In this document: in pieces, positions 11,688-22,586 of the stretch
Position numbering within the stretch: position 1 is the first letter of the stretch
How the letters are laid out: each line of letters begins with the position of its first letter
NCBI GenBank assembly: GCA_013339895.1
Contig: JABACO010000001.1
Location: 11,037,611 to 11,101,610, forward strand
DNA: 64,000 bases
Reading direction: 5' to 3'
From: Ephydatia muelleri
Lineage: Eukaryota > Porifera > Demospongiae > Spongillida > Spongillidae
Notes under the pieces: model-generated
The model's input: only the letters and a program-made list of their open reading frames with translations
The model's database searches: none
What the model was told of the DNA's origin: nothing
Position numbers and translations under genes: made by a program

Positions 11688-11755
11688 ACTTTGGGTTCTT
11701 ATTTCTCATATTGTTTTCACAAATCGTACATGTGCACACACACACATGTATACAC

Positions 11756-11804
<49 letters not shown>

Positions 11805-12016
11805 CATGCACACACGCATACATGCACACACATATATGCATACATGCACACACATACATGCGGGCGCGCGCGCGCACACACACACACACACACAGACCGG
11901 GCTTGTACCACTTGCAGTGACTTCAGATTCTTATTTCTCACACTGTTTTCACAAATCGTACATGTGCATGAATGTACACACTCGTGCACACATTATGTAA
12001 ATAGCCTGTACACCAT

Positions 12017-12050
<34 letters not shown>

Positions 12051-12062
12051 CACACACACAGA
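11688..12062 (-). repeat. (CA)n with linked ~70-bp repeat units
   Basis: Blocks containing TTATTTCTCACACTG, TTTTCACAAATCGTACATG and a flanking AGCCTGTACACCAT segment alternate with (CA)n runs (11727-11892, 12022-12060). The same units occur in the opposite orientation at 13840-14490. Confidence 0.75.
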
Positions 12063-13285
12063 GTTATACACTAGGCAAAGAATAACACTATGTAACATGA
12101 CGTGTGAAGGCTTTTAAGCTCCTACGTACTCACATCATTCTTCCATCTGGCATAACCTTGCTACACTTCTCTTGTTCTTTATGCTATGTCCACTCAGTTT
12201 TGTACTACAAGTTTGCACTCTTATGCACGTGCACACATTGTGTAAATGTAACAACATGATGTATGTACATCGTATGGGACATGCGGCTACCACATACACA
12301 CACACCGTGGCAAACATTAATGATGGTGCACACTATACATGTACACACACATACAAACTCATGTACATTGCATGCAAGATGTGAACTTGTTCTCTGCACA
12401 TACACTTGCATTCAGTTCTATCGAACTGCTCGTATGCATGTTTAAGAGGACACTGATTCTATTCTCAATTTCTGTATGGGACTGAGCTTTTGTACTCGTA
12501 ATGTGTCGCTCTCTATTGTTTTATATAATTGACAACTTCTGCATGTGGAGCTCCCTTATGACTGATTCTCTATACATACATGCATCATGCAACATGAGAC
12601 TCACAACACCTTGTGAAACAATGCTTTCACAATTCTTTAAACCTAGCTAACATTTTCGTTGTTTATTCTGTCTCTTGCTCCACTTGCAGTGAATTCCATC
12701 TCTTGTTTCTAACAACTAGATGTAGATGTAGTGTTACAGTACTGTCTACCTAATTACTTTGCTGCATGCAATACTATTCCCTCAGTACACTCATCTAGCA
12801 CTCTGAACAAGTTGTCGGGACTACAATTGTATCTATGGTTGTATGCAGGGGAATTAAATGTCTCACGATAAGTACACATTACATATACATTTAATGTGCT
12901 TCACAACCAGCCATTGCAATACCCTATACACTCATTTTACTCCCTGCATACAACTAGTTTGACATAAAACACTGTGCTGCACTTGATAGAAAAGGATATA
13001 CTACGCCGGTTAAGAAGTTATTGCACCACTTTTTTGTCAGAACGGAGAAGTTCGGGCTATGGCAATAAATATAAATGTTCATGCAGATTGTGGTAGGTCA
13101 GGGCCCCGTGGTAAGATTACACGAAGCATGTAGTAAAAATATTCATATTCATTTGATTATGCCACACTGCCAAGACAAAAAAAACAGCCTCATATGGCTG
13201 GACTCAAAGAAAACATTCACACTGTGAGATACAGAAATTGACAATAGGATCAGTGGCCTCATGAGCTGTTTAACAGAATAGAGGC
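12063..13285. other. non-coding spacer
   Basis: AT-rich sequence with scattered ACATGTAC and TGCATGCA words. No gene or named repeat seen. Confidence 0.4.
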
Positions 13286-13291
13286 AGATTA

Positions 13292-13294
13292 AGA

Positions 13295-13327
<33 letters not shown>

Positions 13328-13393
13328 TGTGTGTGTGCCATCATCATTAGTGAGTGATATATTAGTGTTTGTGTGTGTGTGTGTGTGTGTGTG
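13292..13393 (+). repeat. (TG)n microsatellites
   Basis: Two TG runs are separated by a short unique segment. Confidence 0.9.
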
Positions 13394-13839
13394 TCCGTGA
13401 GGGCATGTACATGTACTCTGTGTGAGCTGAAAACTTTGAGAAAAGTCATGCAAGTGGAACAAAGCTGAGCATAGCGAACAAAAAGAAGTTTAGTAAGGGT
13501 TGTGCCAAATAAGACAGTTTTATTTCACATCTCAGAGAACGGTGATGTGAGTGTGTATGTACAGAGAACCAGCCATAAAGGACAAGGAGCAAAGGGATAG
13601 GGTATAGAAATCAAATGCATGCATAAAGCAGTTAAATGGAATACAATGGATGTGCAGGTGCAGAGAACAAGTTTAGAATAGACCTTACGTGCAATGTACA
13701 TGTGTGTGTGTGTGAGTGTGTGTAGACATGCTTAATGTTTTTCATTTGTATGCGTGCGTACAAGTGTACTGTACATGAGTGTATGTATGTGTTGTGCACA
13801 AGATTCCATTTCCATAACAATGCTATGTGTATGTACTGT

Positions 13840-14490
13840 ATGTGTGACAAATATATGGTGTACAGGCTGTGTACATAACAATGTGTGTGCACAGGTGTGT
13901 ACATTCATGCACATGTACACTTCGTGAAAACAGTGTGAAAATGAGAACCCAATTGATGTCACTGCAAGTGGTACAAGCCTGTGTGTGTGTGTGCACGAGT
14001 GGTGTGTGTGTGTGTGTGTGTGTATGTGTGTGTATGTGTGTGTATGTGTGTGTGTATGTGTGTGTATGTGTGTGTGTATGTGTGTATGTGTGTGTGTGTG
14101 TGTGGGACGAATATGGTGTACAGGCTATTTACATAACAAATCAAGTGTGTACATTCATGCACATGTACGTGTATTGTGAAAACAGTGACAGTGAGAAATA
14201 AGAGCCCAAAGTCACTACAAGTGGTACTGTGTGTGTGCACATGTGTGTATGTGTGTTCATTCATGCACATGTACGCTTTGTAAAAACTCTGCAAGTGGTA
14301 CAAGCCCAGTCTGTCTGTGTGTGTGTGTCTGTGTGTGTGCATATGCATGTGTGTGTGCACATGTACGCTTTGTAAAGACAGTGTGAGAAATAAGAACCCA
14401 AAGTCACTGCAAGCAGTACATGTACAAGCCCAGTCTATGTGTGTGTGCACATGTGTGCTTGTGTGTATGTGTGTGTTTGTGACAAATATG
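13840..14490 (+). repeat. (TG)n with linked ~70-bp repeat units, inverse of 11688-12062
   Basis: Four or more units contain CATGCACATGTAC, GTGAAAACAGTGTGA, AAGTCACTGCAAGTGGTACA and ATGGTGTACAGGC, joined by (TG)n. They are the complement of the units 2 kb upstream, so the two blocks form a broad inverted repeat. Confidence 0.75.
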
Positions 14491-15053
14491 GAACAGACAC
14501 GAGTTGCGAACGGCTGTAGCATAGTTTAAGGCGGAGAATGGGCGGAACAAGGAAGTGATTAATATTCATGCGGAATGGGAGAATGGAACTAGGGTTGCTT
14601 GGGCAAATCGAGCAGGAAATGTGCATTAACTTTTCCCACCTGTATCTCCGCAACGGATAGAGTCAAAATTAATAAAATTAATAGCTATAGGACCCCTTTA
14701 CCTACAAACCGAATTTGAAGCGATTTGATTACTCCTGCCGAAAGTTATCACGAGTTCATACCCTGTGGGGTATCGGACGTTGCAATACGGGCACGGAGCA
14801 AGTGCAAGACCCCCAAAAGTATTTTACGGTAGAGAAATGGTGTAGTATGAAGTGTAGAAAATAGGAAGTTGATAGCTTAAACCGTTACGGAGTTTTAGCG
14901 ATTCAAACGTGAAGCATTTTTATAACTTTTTATATATATAGACACTTTTCATTTTCTCGGAAACTGACCCATTTCAAATTGTTACAACAATTTGGTTGGC
15001 ACGGTTGTAAGCAGGCATGACCGTGGCTCCATTTCCCTCGCACTCCCACAATG
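14491..15053. other. non-coding spacer
   Basis: Nothing recognised. Confidence 0.4.
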
Positions 15054-15842
15054 CAGGCCCGTAGCCAGGGGGGGTTCGGGGGGTTCGAACGAACCCCCCC
15101 TCAGGGGGAAAAGGTCCAATTATGTGGAAGTACGGTAAAGGTCCCGGCCACTCTATAAGGCGATTAGGCGATTCCTGGGCGGCTAATCCGCATTTAATAA
15201 TATGGTCTTGATTCATGTTTAGTTCTAGTTATGATGTAATGAAAATTAATTATTAATTTACACTGTAATTTTAATTCATACTGCGCGCGTGCGCCGATCG
15301 AAAATGCCGGGTAGCTCCCAGCAAAAAAAAAGAGAGCGTGAACGAGCCGCTGCCTTGTGCCAGAAGCTTGATGTGTTCTTACCAACTGCAAAACGAAAGG
15401 CAACGGAATCGAACACTCATGCACTGTACATGTACACTTGTGCATGCATTGCAGTGTGTACAATATACTAGCTAGCCTATATGGGTTTCATGCATGTATT
15501 AATATGACTAAGCATTGGATCAGAAGTATTGTCGGTGTCTCATAGAAGGGGCTAAATGTCGACCGAATGGATTATGAATATAGTTATGCAAGAGTACATT
15601 GGCAATTATATTTACTAAATTACAATGAAGAGTTATAAAACGGTATGAGTGTACTGGTACATGTGTCTGCAAATTGGTTTGCATTCAGTTGCAAAATCAA
15701 TGTTTTCAAAAGCTTCCGCGCTTCGCGCTTGAGGGGGCACATCCCCCTCACGCACCCACCCCCTATTGGTGATCCACGCCCACTTTAGGTCCACATTTAT
15801 TATTTTCGAACACCCCCTTTTCCCGACCTGGCTACGGGCCTG
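15054..15842 (+). mobile_element. hAT-type deletion derivative A, TIR CAGGCCCGTAGCCAGG
   Basis: The ends CAGGCCCGTAGCCAGG and CCTGGCTACGGGCCTG frame 789 bp. The flanking 5-mers are CAATG and CGATG, one mismatch from a 5-bp target duplication. The interior retains the 5' end of a transposase gene (ATG at 15304). Copy B at 32889-33813 is homologous throughout in the opposite orientation. A 5-bp duplication is known for one hAT subgroup (hAT5). Confidence 0.85.
15304..15471 (+). pseudogene. N-terminal exon fragment of a hAT transposase
   Basis: The frame starts MPGSSQQKKRERERAAALCQ and contains LDVFLPTAKRKAT. A K/R-rich start followed by a [LI]D-x-F[LF]-P motif is typical of the first exon of TTF/ZMYM-type hAT transposases. 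It matches the fragment in copy B and ends in unrelated sequence after ~38 residues. No catalytic domain is present. Confidence 0.7.
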
Positions 15843-16340
15843 CGATGCTGTTAGAATGAAGAAAGCACGCGCATGCTCGCATGTCACGCAACAGCGGCAA
15901 CTCGTAAAGTTCTTTGAACAACATTAGACTTGATGCAAGACAAGATCAAATGGCACGAATACGTACAAATAGATACCGCTGCATACCCCGGATGGCCAGT
16001 TTTAGCATTGGGTTCTGTACCCCCCTCTCGGGAGAGGTGCAGAAAAGAGACCACTGCCACACACACCTGGATGGTTTTGCAGGGGTGGCAAAGAGAGTGA
16101 CCATCTTTTTGGTAGTGGGAACAGGGGTCAGCTGGAAGGAGGGGCACAAGACATGGTAGTGCTGGATACTGGTAGAGTAGGTGGTTGACGTAGATGAGAC
16201 CACAGCTTTGGCCAGGAGGACCTGGAGATGGTGATTCAGATCTCGGCCAGGTGAGCTGGAGTGGAGAGTGTGTCCTCAACACAGGAATTGGGGAGTGTAT
16301 GTGTTCTAGTGAGCACATGATGGTAACATCACACACATCA
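15843..16340. other. spacer, no gene recognised
   Basis: GC-richer than its surroundings, with open frames on both strands but no motif I can name. Confidence 0.3.
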
Positions 16341-16347
16341 GAGTGAA

Positions 16348-16430
16348 AGGGAGGGAGGGAGGGAGAGGGAAGGAATGGAGAGAGGGAGGGGAGGGGAGAG
16401 AGGGAGGGGAGGGATGAAGGAGAGGGGGAA
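16348..16430 (+). repeat. GGGA-rich simple repeat
   Basis: GGGAGGGAGGGA and GAGAGGGAGG runs on the plus strand. Confidence 0.9.
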
Positions 16431-16779
16431 AGGCAGCTAGTTCTCACAGGGTGTTTTATTACAAGAGCATTGCCATTTAGTAACTACGTGTTGAGCAGTT
16501 AATAAACACATCAACACAACCCAATACAAAAATGAGCAGTCTCTTTGCATAGTGCTGCCATACAGTCATTGGTCTATTGACCATTAGGCACACCCACACA
16601 CATGGTGTTGGTACATTTCTGGACACTCTGTACATTAGTGTAGCTAAAGCAGCGTCGAGTGCATGACTGTCAGTATAAGGCTGTAATGTGTACATCTGAG
16701 AGAGAAGATAAATGTGTGTGTGTTGGTGCAGGGTATGTGCTTGTGTGACGTGGGTGTTCCTACAGATTTAAACATACAG

Positions 16780-16841
16780 CACAGTACACACCCACACCCA
16801 CACACACCCACACACACACACACACATGACCACGCGCACGT

Positions 16842-16888
<47 letters not shown>
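16780..16888 (+). repeat. (CA)n microsatellite
   Basis: CA runs with CCCACACC interruptions. Confidence 0.95.
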
Positions 16889-16891
<3 letters not shown>

Positions 16892-17139
16892 CTTTGTGTA
16901 CCAGATCTTTATGAGGCATTTTCCTTGTGATTGTGTAGAATAGTGTTGGAGACATTGGAGGAGGTGACCCTAAATGGATGGCTGGCTGCAGCAGAGTACA
17001 TATTAGGCACATTTTGGTCTACTGTGAAGGTATGCCCATAATGGTGTAGCCAGAACGCCTACAGGTGATCTATTGTTTGTTAAGGATGGGCTTTGGATGT
17101 GCACATGTGGAAGTGTGCAAAGGTGATTCTCTGTATGGA

Positions 17140-17705
17140 AGGGAGGAGGGAGGAGGAGAGTGAGGGAGGAGGAGGACGGAGGGAGGAGGAGAGGGAGAGA
17201 AGAGAGGGAGGAGGAGAGGGAGAGAAGAGAGGGAGGAGGAGGAGGGAGGGAGGAGGAGGAGGAGGAGGAGAGGGAGGAGAAGAGGGAGAGAAGAGAGGGA
17301 GGAGGAGAGGGAGAGAAGAGAGGGAGGAGGAGGAGAGGGAAAGAGGAGGGAGGAGAGGGAGGGAGGAGGAGAGGGAGGGAGGAGGAGAGGGAGGGAGGAG
17401 GAGAGGGAGGGAGGAGGAGAGGGAGGGAGGAGAGGGAGGGAGGAGAGGGAGAGAGGAGAGGGAGATAGGAAAGGGAGGGAGGAGGAGAGGGAGGGAGGAG
17501 AGGGAGGGAGGAGGAGAGGGAGGGAGGAGAGGGAGGGAGGAGAGAGGGTAGGAGAGGGAGGGAGGATGAAAGGGAGGGAGGAAGAGAGGGAGGCAGGAGG
17601 AGAGGGAGAGAGGAGGAGAGGGAGGGAGGAGAGGGGAGGAGAGGGAGGAGAGGGAGGGAGGGGAGGGAGGAGAGGGAGGGAGGAGAGGGAGGGAGGAGAG
17701 GGAGA
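17140..17705 (+). repeat. polypurine minisatellite (GGGAGGGAGGA-type)
   Basis: About 560 bp is almost purely purine on the plus strand, built from GAGGGAGGGAGGA, GAGGAGGA and AGAGAAGAG words. It can form G-quadruplex or triplex structures. Open frames (E/R/G-rich or P/S/L-rich) are low-complexity artefacts. Confidence 0.95.
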
Positions 17706-18466
17706 AAATCACAGAAATATTAATAATAAATAAGATAAAAAAATTGTAAGGAAAAGTGAATTTGTGGATGAGTGAGTACTGGTAGGAATCATTTGTTAAA
17801 GGAAAGCTCCATTAATGGAGCCATCCAGGTGCAAGAAGGGTAGAGCTACAAATGAATTGACCTACAGGAAACAAACCGCAAGGGAAGCTAGCAGTGATAG
17901 CCACATGCAGACTGCAGTGACCCGTGCGTGGAAAGGTGAATGCAATAGGCTTTTGCCAACTTGGCAATCCAGTTATTACAGTGTATGGTTGTGCCAATGT
18001 GCACAGTAGTCTCCTCCGATTCTCTACTAGCATAGTCCACACCACATATATCTGTACACACACCTGCACATGACTTCCTCACTCCATCATCTTGGAGGCG
18101 CAGCACTAATCTCACAGCAAGTGGTGTCAAGCTCCAAGTCACAGCAAATTACAATGCAGCAAGATGCAGTGATCAGCAGTCATAACCACACACACATCAG
18201 ACACTCCATCACTTCCATGGAGCTACGTATACTTTATGGTTGACAGGCCTTCGCATGAACTTGCCAGCTCATATACATGTAAGCCTTAAGGTGGCAGTTA
18301 GGTGCATGTGGGTATGTGTGTGTGTGTGTACATGGACACACATTAGTGATGTCATTAACACACATCTGCATGTGTGCAGCCATGTGCAATCGGACTCAAT
18401 AGAGCTTGCAAAATGCTTTCAAATGCCAAATTTCTTATCTGAATTCCAGCCGGGAAGTCCTTAGAT
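17706..18466. other. spacer, no gene recognised
   Basis: A short (TG)n lies near 18310; nothing else recognised. Confidence 0.35.
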
Positions 18467-18562
18467 GGTACCCAGACCCAAGCCATAGCACCAGATGGAT
18501 TACATCACTTCCACATAATGGTGATGTAATCCATCCACTCCTGTGGCATTGGTCTGGGTACC
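18467..18562. repeat. 96-bp foldback, ends GGTACCCAGACC
   Basis: The arms GGTACCCAGACC and GGTCTGGGTACC continue inward through TGGATTACATCAC and GTGATGTAATCCA around a ~12-bp loop. It is a small MITE-like palindrome; its end motif recurs at 33908-33958. Confidence 0.8.
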
Positions 18563-19053
18563 GGAAGATAGAGGAGGTAGACCCAGCCACGCCCATACCC
18601 TCTCCTTGCCCATATTGCACATCTTCACATTCCATCCCCGTATGGTTGAGCAGCCATTATTACCCTGTGGGTGGGGGTTAGGCTCACCATGGCAACAATC
18701 CTCCTGGGAGGCGTGTATGTCGTGTTCAAGAGGAAGCCATGTGTATACAATCCGGTGATTTCGGCTAGGATGAAACGACGTTGTCAAAGGAGCACCTTGG
18801 ACCTGATATCTTATCGTTCGGTGTGTGTTGTGTTGAAGTAAAATGTGTCTTGCACTGATGTGACCTCTAGAACTAAACAATTTAACCTATATATACTTTC
18901 TTAGCTATCTAGAGTTGCACTAACTGAGGTTCTGTGTCTACCAGCAAAAATAAAGGTGAGTTATGCTTATAATTTATATTCAGTTACACTCGTCCTGTGG
19001 TGGTACCATCGATACTATAGCTAATTTAGATACGTTAAGTTGGCGCGTCTCTA
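18563..19053. other. spacer, no gene recognised
   Basis: No supported feature. Confidence 0.35.
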
Positions 19054-19470
19054 AAGGTCGGCATACACGGGGCGACTTCCTGCCGATTTGTCGCATGCAA
19101 CTCAAATGAATATGGACAAATGTTCCGCAAACCATCAGTAAACTAAACAATTACGGAACTTTTACCCATATTCGCATGCGACAAGTCGGCAGGAAGTCGC
19201 TCCGTGTAGGCCGGCATACACGGGGCGACTTCCTGCCGACTTGTCGCATGCAACTCGAATGAATATGGGTAAAAGTTCCGTAATTGTTTAGTTTACTGAT
19301 GGTTTGCGGAACATTTGTCCATATTCATTTGAGTTACATCGGCAGGATATCGCCCCGTGTATGCCGGCCTTAATTGTTTAATTTACTGATGGTTTGCGGA
19401 ACATTTGTCCATATTCATTTGAGTTGCATGCGACAAATCGGCAGGAAGTCGCCCCGTGTATGCCGACCTT
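19054..19470. mobile_element. compound palindromic MITE (three units)
   Basis: The outer ends are AAGGTCGGCATACACGGGGC and its complement. About 97 bp of the outer arms match almost perfectly. Inside, a second unit (about 19208-19371) lies in inverse orientation to the first (19054-19214), and a third partial unit (19372-19470) follows. All share the CGACTTCCTGCCGA and GGTTTGCGGAACATTTGTCC blocks. It looks like self-insertion or recombination between copies. Confidence 0.8.
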
Positions 19471-19489
19471 AAGATACGTTTGACCATGC

Positions 19490-19920
19490 ACTGTGCGGTT
19501 ATCGGAAGTTTCGTTAGAAACTTCCAGACCCCGACTATGAATCTCATTAAAAATACGTGACCCGTCTCTAACAAGACTCACGACGATCGGACCGTTACGC
19601 TTGTTACAGCAATCGAACTAGAAGTCAAAAATGAGCAGTTTCGTCTTTGTTTTATGTCACAGAACCGCGTGGTTGTAGAGAACAAAAGGGTACTGCCCAC
19701 CCTCGTACCCAGTCCCGGAACATGGTCTCCTTCTTCTTCTTCTTGGCAACGCATAACTCGGGATAGGAACACTTTTAAACAATGAAAATTTCACCAATAG
19801 CTTCAGAATAGGCTGGAAGAGTCGATTTCATATAAAATAGTCTATGTTATATTTTGGTAAACAATCGACTATACGGTCTATGTAAGACGCATAATTAGAT
19901 AACTTGTACGAAGATATCTA
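19490..19920 (+). repeat. dispersed repeat R, copy 1
   Basis: Shares GGAAGTTTCGTT, GACCCGTCT, CGACGATCGGA, AGTCAAAAATGAG, GAACCGCGTGGTTGTAGAGA, CTCGTACCCAGTC and AATTTCACCA...TAGCTTCAGAAT with copies at 25763 and 32041 (inverse), and more weakly at 46440. It breaks off at GATATCTA, exactly where the CMC-type element begins. Confidence 0.85.
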
Positions 19921-20399
19921 CACCACCAGTTTTCTACCTATATGATTCACGCTTGAAAAATTTTCACTTCCGCAACGTCCGTGAAATAAGAAGTGAATCA
20001 CGAATGATTGCGAATTTGACCTGATTCAGCCCGCGAAGGAGTGGTTTGAATCTATAACGATGTTTAACGGCCAATTTTCTACCTACATGACTCACGCTTG
20101 AAAATATTCACTTCCGCAACGTCGTTGATAAAAGAAAGTGAATCACGAATGATTGCTAATGTAACCTTGATTCAGCCCGAGCGTCATACTGTTACGATGT
20201 TTATAGAAACATCGATCACTGCTGTTACACAGACCCCTGTTCCTTTCCTACTATGTGTACTAATGCGCGCTGTGTAGGAGCATTAATTGGATGCACATAT
20301 AGGATAAAATAATCATGAAGCAACATTCGTATACCAAAATAAAATCAACTGCATGAGCTCAGTCAGTGATGAGTGAAGAATAATGAAATGATTTGCTGT

Positions 20400-21582
20400 A
20401 TGAAGGAAGTTATGATGACTAAAAAGTTTTACATTGTTATTGGATGCCCATTCCATGACCCAATGACTGGTAATCAAATGCAGCATCTTCTTGCATCAAT
20501 TCTTGCCATTCGTCTTCATCAGGGGATGAGTAATATGAATCCACCCAGTGACGGTATTCAGAATGGTTCACCTGATTCTCACTACTGCAATGGCATATGA
20601 ATTTCCGCTGCAAGGAATAGAAATTAAACATAAGCAATACAAGGAGCTAAACATTGCTAGATTCTGGCAGTATGCCTCAACATCATTCACATCATCCAGC
20701 CCACCCATGGACTGGATAATGCTTTTGGCGAGCTCCCTTTGTAGCCATAAATTTGCATCTAGGAAATGGGTGCTTTCGACAAAGATGTTAAAAATCATTC
20801 CATGTGATGCAATAGCAAATTAATTTATGTTATCAAACCTTTCTCCTTTCATCGGTTCTGGCATCTGTCAACCTTGACTTGAAAAAGCGAAGTGCTTCAT
20901 CAAATTTGTACTTCTCATCTTTAATAACTCTAATTGTCAACACTTTAGTGACTGCCATCTATTGTTGTGAATACATAAATAAAAATCATTTATTAGTATT
21001 ATTCACATGCATACTTAACTCTGATGCTTTCATCACCAGGATCACGTAAGAGTGAGTGACAAAACAGCTTTGATACTTCGACCTTCAGAGGTGACTACAA
21101 ACACCAAACAGTAAATACCTAATGTTAATGACGGGCTGTGCCTCATAAGTACTTCCTTTTATTGTAAAGCTTTGAGATGAATTTTTTTTCATCTCCTCGC
21201 TGAGGTCTTTTAAGGCAGTCTCAACACTGCCTAACTGTTTTTGCATTGCTTCAAACTTCTTGTCAACATGATCTGTTAATGTTTTAAAACAGGCTTTCAC
21301 CTGTTGCAATGGAACCTGGATACTTAGATCCACCTGTGCATTTGAAACAGATGGGATGGCCGAGGTACTTGAGAGCTGTGCAGTTGAATCATCCTGATAT
21401 GCGGTGCCAATCATGGAATCTGGTAGTCTTGGTGACAGACTCCTTGCGGTGCCAATCATGGAATCTGGTAGTCTTGGTGACAGACTCCTTGCAATGGGTA
21501 ATGGTGAGGCAGAAAATCCTGCATCTCCACCTGTACTGCTGGTCCTTCTGGAGGGAGGTCGCGCGTGACCGAACGACAACAT
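20400..21582 (-). CDS. E1 accessory protein (spliced, unknown function)
   Basis: On the minus strand a frame from ATG 21582 (MLSFGHARPPSRRTSSTGG) runs to a donor near 21122 (ATTAG|GTATTTAC). Candidate further exons are around 21089-21040, 20955-20860, 20800-20570 and on to ~20437. The first exon has a Ser/Pro-rich segment with a 45-bp tandem duplication (ARSLSPRLPDSMIGT twice), then a heptad-like helix (VDKKFEAMQKQLGSVETALK), probably a coiled coil. The transposase gene starts 58 bp away in the opposite direction. CACTA elements often encode a second protein, so it may be a DNA-binding or accessory factor. Downstream exons are uncertain. Confidence 0.5.
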
Positions 21583-21640
21583 TTCGACACTTCGTGCAAT
21601 GAACACGTCACGTGAGGAAGCGTGACTGAGACAGAGAATC

Positions 21641-22493
21641 ATGGCGGGTTTTTATTGTGCTCCTTGCCGATTGAATTTTCATTTCAAAAGTAGATATGAA
21701 TGGCATTTGAAAACTTTAAGCCATCAGAGATACGCTCTGTGTGTAACTGGGGAGGACGAACCAAGTGCAGCCCTGTTTGATCAGGAATTGGCGATAAGCA
21801 GTGATGCTGAACTCATCCAAGACAGTACAGCTAGTACTACATTGCAACTCTCTAGCGATGCCAGTGGTAAGAGGTGTAGTAGCTTAACTGGGGATAAATT
21901 CACTTTTAGGTAGCGAGCAGCCTGATATTGACGGATCTAATGACGCTGCAAACGTTCCAGTTACTAACCCGGATCGTAGCGAGGAGGAACTTGAAGCAGA
22001 CACTTCTATAGGTAGAAGTACATTTTAATACTCTTTGTTTATGTTATAAATTCCAAATCGTTTAGTCCCAACCTTAGATGCAAATCTTTACAAGCCTTTT
22101 GGATCAAAGTTGCTTGCAATGGCATACCTTATTGTGCATAGTCCACGTCCAATGGTATGTAAATGGGTTATGTGAAATAGACAATGTTGATAATTCCTAT
22201 ACTACTAGGGGCATAAGAACTAGAAATTAATTCTACATACATTGCGTGTTGCTTGTCCGTCTCTTCCAAGTTTGTCACTGCTTGTCAAGTATCGGCTACA
22301 TGGATACTATGCACCAAAGATGATATGTTATATGCTTCAAATTGCGGTAATGACTGTGCAGCACTTTACAAGGACCGGAATTCCTTTTTATATCAACCCA
22401 GTCTCAAACACTTTAAAAATGTGTTTAGGTAATCCTGAAATTTCCCACAACCTTGTTCGGTATCCAGTCATACCAAAAGGGGAATTCAAGTAA

Positions 22494-22552
<59 letters not shown>

Positions 22553-22554
22553 TG

Positions 22555-22586
<32 letters not shown>

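Noticed and set aside
17080-17712. Frames rich in E/R/G or P/S/L
   Set aside because: Low-complexity translation of the purine tract.
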